A DNA stretch of 36,432 nucleotides, from positions 1 through 36,432 of the forward strand of contig CAMXAZ010000027.1 of NCBI GenBank assembly GCA_947179295.1. Direction: 5' to 3'. The stretch is from an uncultured Muribaculaceae bacterium (lineage in GTDB: Bacteria; Bacteroidota; Bacteroidia; Bacteroidales; Muribaculaceae). The notes beneath the pieces are model-generated. The model ran no database searches. It was not told the DNA's origin and saw nothing but the letters and a program-made list of their open reading frames with translations. Position numbers and translations under genes: made by a program. Of this stretch, positions 33,090 to 36,432 are shown in pieces. Position 1 is the stretch's first letter. The number at the start of each line of letters is the position of its first letter.

Positions 33090-34015
33090 CAGACAAACAT
33101 CGTTGAATCGGCGTCATTGACATAATCAGGCATTCCGTCATTTGAGGCATACAATAAATCTCCCTCTCCGGCAGCCTGAGCCTGCATAAGATCAGCCACC
33201 TCAAGACCGGCACCTGAGACATCGTGTATTTCAGATTCTTGAATCTGCCCATCCCCATTATCATCATGGAGCATAACGTCAATGGTGCCGTTGTTGTCAA
33301 CGTCAACAAGCAGGGCCTGATCTCCATCACACTCAACAAGCGCAACGTTCATAATCCGGCCATCTTCACTCTGCACAGCTTCAACGCCAAGAACTCGAAT
33401 CTCGTCATCAACCGGCTCTGCTGAAGTCATTTCTGCATTTGTGTGGACAACCGCCGAAGATGCGTCATGGTGCCCGGAAACATCTGTTGCCGGAGCCGCA
33501 GCAGAAGCAGCAGAATGAGAAGGTGCAATCTCGTTTACCCTGTTCTGATAATCGGCTCGTTCCTGAGGGGTCATTTTATCCCATTCGTCCGCAAGATAAG
33601 TGCCATATAATTTACCGTTATATTCAAATACCCCTCCGGGGCCAACCTGCGCACGGGCTTGAGCAAAAGCATCGTTGAAATTATCGGCATCCACATGCGC
33701 ATAGCGGACACCCTCGTTATTGGCGAGGATCACATCGTCCTTATCCGGAACGGCAATGGGTTCTACATCTTCCGAATTCTCTATATCCGCTTTGATCTCC
33801 GCATCATCAACAGTTGCCGCGACAGCTGTTCCACCGATGCCTCCTGCCATTCCGGCGGCAAATCCTCCAGCCCCGGCTGCTATGGTAGCACCTTTTCCAC
33901 TCTTCCGCACATTGTTCTTTCCTGCAACGTTTCCACCGATAACGGCAGATGCCGAATTGAGCAACTGCGTTTCTTCACTCTGAGAAATCGAATTATTATT
34001 AATTTCGCTTTTCAT
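33089..34015 (-). CDS. Glycine-rich protein with EF-hand-like calcium loop
   Basis: A 308-residue protein that I recognise only as a Bacteroidota group. After a polar start, residues 43-67 are a Gly/Ala-rich, zipper-like stretch (GATIAAGAGGFAAGMAGGIG) that could enter a membrane. Residues 105-160 hold a conserved block (NDAFAQARAQVGPGGVFEYN, GTYLADEWDKMTPQERADYQ). Near 251-262 an EF-hand loop DDNGDGQIQESE has correct ligands at positions 1, 3, 5 and 12; a degenerate one (DVDNNGTID) precedes it. It is first in a unit with FHA and PP2C and is a candidate phosphoprotein or calcium sensor of the module; this is inference from context. Function unknown. Confidence 0.7.
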   Translation of the reverse strand: MKSEINNNSISQSEETQLLNSASAVIGGNVAGKNNVRKSGKGATIAAGAGGFAAGMAGGIGGTAVAATVDDAEIKADIENSEDVEPIAVPDKDDVILANNEGVRYAHVDADNFNDAFAQARAQVGPGGVFEYNGKLYGTYLADEWDKMTPQERADYQNRVNEIAPSHSAASAAAPATDVSGHHDASSAVVHTNAEMTSAEPVDDEIRVLGVEAVQSEDGRIMNVALVECDGDQALLVDVDNNGTIDVMLHDDNGDGQIQESEIHDVSGAGLEVADLMQAQAAGEGDLLYASNDGMPDYVNDADSTMFV

Positions 34016-34070
34016 ATTTCTTTATTTATTTTACTATTCAAAATCGGAAGTTTCATCTCGTTTTCTAATG

Positions 34071-34102
34071 CAAAACTACCATCACAATTCCTTAACTTCA
34101 AA
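34071..34102 (-). promoter_or_regulatory. Promoter of the EF-hand/FHA/PP2C unit
   Basis: On the minus strand TTTG (34099-34102), exactly 20 bp, then TAGTTTTG (34071-34078): a full -33/-7 pair. Its place in the 158-bp gap after the kinase gene shows that the EF-hand/FHA/PP2C genes have their own start besides any readthrough from the kinase. Confidence 0.65.
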
Positions 34103-34173
34103 TATTTTGCCGTCGATTTGATGAAATAGCCGATATGATTGACATAATATACCTAATGTCTTTATTCTCGATT

Positions 34174-35634
34174 TTATCGTAGCACCAGACGCACCGGACA
34201 AATTCTATTGGTTATATAATTAGTCAATTTGTATGATACATTATTATAATAAAATAAACATCCTCCGGATCTCCAATGATTCAATAACGCCTCATTTGTC
34301 CAAAGCAATCCGAAAGTAACAATTGATGCCCGTAGATTATCCGCATCTCCTGTAACAGGCAATCTTATACTATTCCCATTCGGCCCTACAACAGTATATC
34401 CCATAGATCCATTAACAGAATACCAATACCAGTTACATTTTATTATAAGTTCCTCAAAAAGCTTTAACTGCGGGACTATTGCTCCTTGTGTATTATATTG
34501 ATATATCTCGTTTAAATCAATACTCTTAGCAAAACAAGTCCCGGTGTCCTCAATCCCCATTGCACCTATGTTTCTATCAGCCCATCTCACAGAAAGTCCG
34601 AGATCAACAAATTCAATTTGATCAATGATTACATTGTCCGAAACCATATTTTTGGCAATTACATCCATTAACACCGTATCCTCTGCTGACGCGCGAACAT
34701 CATTGCTTTGGATATAATCTTTAATCTCAATCTTTCGGTGGCCGTCCACATCCAAATCTATATCAGGATGCGTCTCTTTTGTCAGTTCTGAAATAAATTC
34801 TCCAACAGACCCCGGACGTTTGTTTTTCTTTATTTCCATAGCATGTCCGATAGCAGCAATACATTGTTTTGAAACCGCAGATGGCAGTTTCGGCAGTCCG
34901 CCTTCAAGAATTTCACTATAATGGGGAGGGACATTCCCTGAAATCAAGTTTAACAACGTAGCGCCAAGAGCATATATATCCGTTTGTGGAGTAAATGAGG
35001 CCACACCTCCGGGACGATATTGTTCGATAGGAGCAAACCCGTGACTGATGCCGACCGGCGTTGTCGATGTCTGTCCGCCACTGGAATCATACTGCTTTGA
35101 CAGTCCAAAATCAATCAGAATTGGTTCGCCATCAGATTCACGCACCATTATATTTGCCGGTTTTAAATCAAGATGGTTCATGCTGAGACTGTGCATATAA
35201 CCCACGGCATCGGCCACCTTACGGATATACCCAACCGCTTTGATCTCTGATATCGGCCCCTGCTCCTTGATGATTTGAGAAAGCGATGCCCCTTCAACAT
35301 ATTCCATCACATAATATGCTGTGCAATTTTCCTGGAAAATGTCATGTATAGTTATGATGTTAGGGTGCCGCAATTTAGAGATATTTTTAGCCTCCTTGAT
35401 AAACTTGCCTTTGAGCTTTTCGACAATCTCGACCGAATTTTTCGTGCCGATGGTAAGATGACTCGTGTCCATATTCCGGTCACAATATTCCTTCGGGAAG
35501 AATTCCTTTATCGCAACCATCTTATCAAGCATAGTATGTACGGCAAGATAAGTTATACCAAAGCCTCCCTGTCCAAGGACACGGATGATGCGGTATTTGC
35601 CATTCTGAAGAGCGGAATTGTTTCTTAATTGCAT
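34174..35634 (-). CDS. Hanks-type Ser/Thr protein kinase fused to a FISUMP-like domain
   Basis: A 486-residue cytoplasmic kinase. The glycine loop GQGGFG (21-26), catalytic lysine 43, helix-C glutamate 82, NHLDLKPAN (H154, D156, K158, N161), DFG (175-177) and an APIEQY activation segment are intact, so it should be active. The HLD instead of HRD makes it a non-RD kinase, which often needs no activation-loop phosphate. It has no membrane segment. Residues about 341-486 (FVDLGLSVRWADRNIGA, YWYSVNGSMGYTVVG, RLPVTGDAD) match the Fibrobacter-succinogenes-major-paralogous-type domain usually found on surface proteins, an unexpected partner for a kinase. It lies 12 bp after an unknown gene and upstream of the FHA/PP2C unit. 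The base composition is more AT-rich than most of the window. Confidence 0.9.
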   Translation of the reverse strand: MQLRNNSALQNGKYRIIRVLGQGGFGITYLAVHTMLDKMVAIKEFFPKEYCDRNMDTSHLTIGTKNSVEIVEKLKGKFIKEAKNISKLRHPNIITIHDIFQENCTAYYVMEYVEGASLSQIIKEQGPISEIKAVGYIRKVADAVGYMHSLSMNHLDLKPANIMVRESDGEPILIDFGLSKQYDSSGGQTSTTPVGISHGFAPIEQYRPGGVASFTPQTDIYALGATLLNLISGNVPPHYSEILEGGLPKLPSAVSKQCIAAIGHAMEIKKNKRPGSVGEFISELTKETHPDIDLDVDGHRKIEIKDYIQSNDVRASAEDTVLMDVIAKNMVSDNVIIDQIEFVDLGLSVRWADRNIGAMGIEDTGTCFAKSIDLNEIYQYNTQGAIVPQLKLFEELIIKCNWYWYSVNGSMGYTVVGPNGNSIRLPVTGDADNLRASIVTFGLLWTNEALLNHWRSGGCLFYYNNVSYKLTNYITNRICPVRLVLR

Positions 35635-35646
35635 AACCAGCCTGAA

Positions 35647-36339
35647 TCACAATGTTTTAATTTGATTAAACCACTTGTAAACATCCATCTTATGTGACAA
35701 AAGACGATCATTGATCCAATCAAACTGCTCCACAACCTTTTCATTAAAATCAATTTCATACTGACATTTTGCATGTAGATGAATATTTTGTGACCCATCA
35801 CAATCATGTACAAATATCATTTCCTCTTTCAAATATTCCAAATATTTTAACAGCTTATCAATGTGATGAGCAAATTTTGAATCCACAATTAAAAAATCCC
35901 GAAAATATAATTGTGATTCTTTTCCGTTATCAAAGGCTACCAAAGCCGGGTAAATAGTATCCTCTCTACACACAATAGCATTACCATTAAAATTAACTGT
36001 AAATGGGGTTTTAGTATTATAACACCATGCCTTTGCTGCCCAGACAAAAGATTTTAAATCTTTTGCATTAGCTTCAGCTATATACTGCATATTTTTCAGC
36101 AATAAAGACATTGATGGAATAATTCCAGGCAGACCAGTCCAATTATGATATGGCTTTGCAACTCTGTTTGTCGAAATTCGATTATAATCATCAATGCACT
36201 TTTTTACAAATTTAGAATGCCCCGGAGCTAATGATATCATTGTTCGCAATATGGCTGCTGGCAAACAAATTGCCGGCCAACATATATTCATCCACAAGAT
36301 ATTATCATTAAATGTTCTCCAAAAATTTTGTATTGTCAT
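35647..36339 (-). CDS. Unrecognised AT-rich gene upstream of the kinase
   Basis: I do not recognise this 230-residue protein. It is rich in Asn, Lys, Ile and aromatic residues, with one hydrophobic stretch near the start (WMNICWPAICLPAAIL). The remainder looks soluble and mixed alpha/beta (NAIVCREDTIYPALVAFDNG, LIVDSKFAHHIDKLLKYLEY). The ATG at 36339 is the first available; the frame stays open to a stop codon at 36403-36405, so a slightly longer product with an unusual start is possible. It ends 12 bp before the kinase start, so the two are probably co-transcribed and may be partners. It is the most AT-rich gene in the window. Confidence 0.5.
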   Translation of the reverse strand: MTIQNFWRTFNDNILWMNICWPAICLPAAILRTMISLAPGHSKFVKKCIDDYNRISTNRVAKPYHNWTGLPGIIPSMSLLLKNMQYIAEANAKDLKSFVWAAKAWCYNTKTPFTVNFNGNAIVCREDTIYPALVAFDNGKESQLYFRDFLIVDSKFAHHIDKLLKYLEYLKEEMIFVHDCDGSQNIHLHAKCQYEIDFNEKVVEQFDWINDRLLSHKMDVYKWFNQIKTL

Positions 36340-36432
36340 ACATTGCCTGCAACCAATCAGCGCCTCTACCTTTAATTGTCTTAGAAACTGTTTAAATTTG
36401 ATTCAATAAAATTTTTATGGCAGCCAAATCAA

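Noticed and set aside
36340-36402. Frameshifted upstream extension of the AT-rich gene
   Set aside because: Two short frames overlap here, but neither shows a recognisable domain, so a frameshift cannot be claimed from this sequence alone.

Overview
The window looks like chromosome of a Bacteroidales gut bacterium, most plausibly a Muribaculaceae-type species. The support is: Bacteroidota promoters (TTTG about 20 bp upstream of TAnnTTTG) at several genes, secreted proteins with Por-secretion-like C-terminal tails, an LruC-domain lipoprotein, a BspA-like leucine-rich-repeat protein, an SDDDD surface-lipoprotein signal, and GC-rich coding DNA with few Shine-Dalgarno sequences. The genus assignment is inference. 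No rRNA, tRNA, CRISPR array or transposase is visible.

Layout. 0.3-6.6 kb (+): a secreted protein, an S41 C-terminal processing peptidase and the transcription-repair coupling factor Mfd. 6.6-7.8 kb holds no credible gene; it is packed with copies of a roughly 115-bp element made of three consecutive hairpins. 7.8-13.1 kb (-): a fibronectin-type secreted protein and an LruC-domain lipoprotein, separated by two more copies of the element. 13.4-20.6 kb (+): pdxA followed by a tightly packed lipid head-group operon: nucleotidyltransferase, ATP-grasp protein, PgpA-type phosphatase, GtrA/CDP-alcohol phosphatidyltransferase fusion, Aur1-like PAP2 enzyme, a second CDP-alcohol phosphatidyltransferase and a HAD protein. 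This resembles the inositol phospholipid/sphingolipid locus of Bacteroides, but no inositol-phosphate synthase gene is in the window. A convergent patatin/outer-membrane-barrel gene overlaps its end.

23.0-25.3 kb: a probable DNA-alkylation-repair-like protein, a small secreted protein, one more repeat element and an AT-rich membrane-protein gene. 25.3-31.5 kb (-): secreted endonuclease I, the Mrp iron-sulfur carrier ATPase, TrmB, a leucine-rich-repeat surface protein, SufE and a surface PepSY lipoprotein. 31.6-36.4 kb (-): a signalling module consisting of a PP2C phosphatase, a zinc-ribbon/FHA protein, a glycine-rich EF-hand protein, a Ser/Thr kinase fused to a FISUMP-like domain, and an unrecognised AT-rich gene.

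The two most notable items are the three-hairpin repeat family, whose stems differ between copies by compensatory changes while a GCGC-N3-GCGC tip is kept, and the extended inositol-lipid-like operon. The kinase-phosphatase-FHA-EF-hand module is a third candidate for an under-described system.
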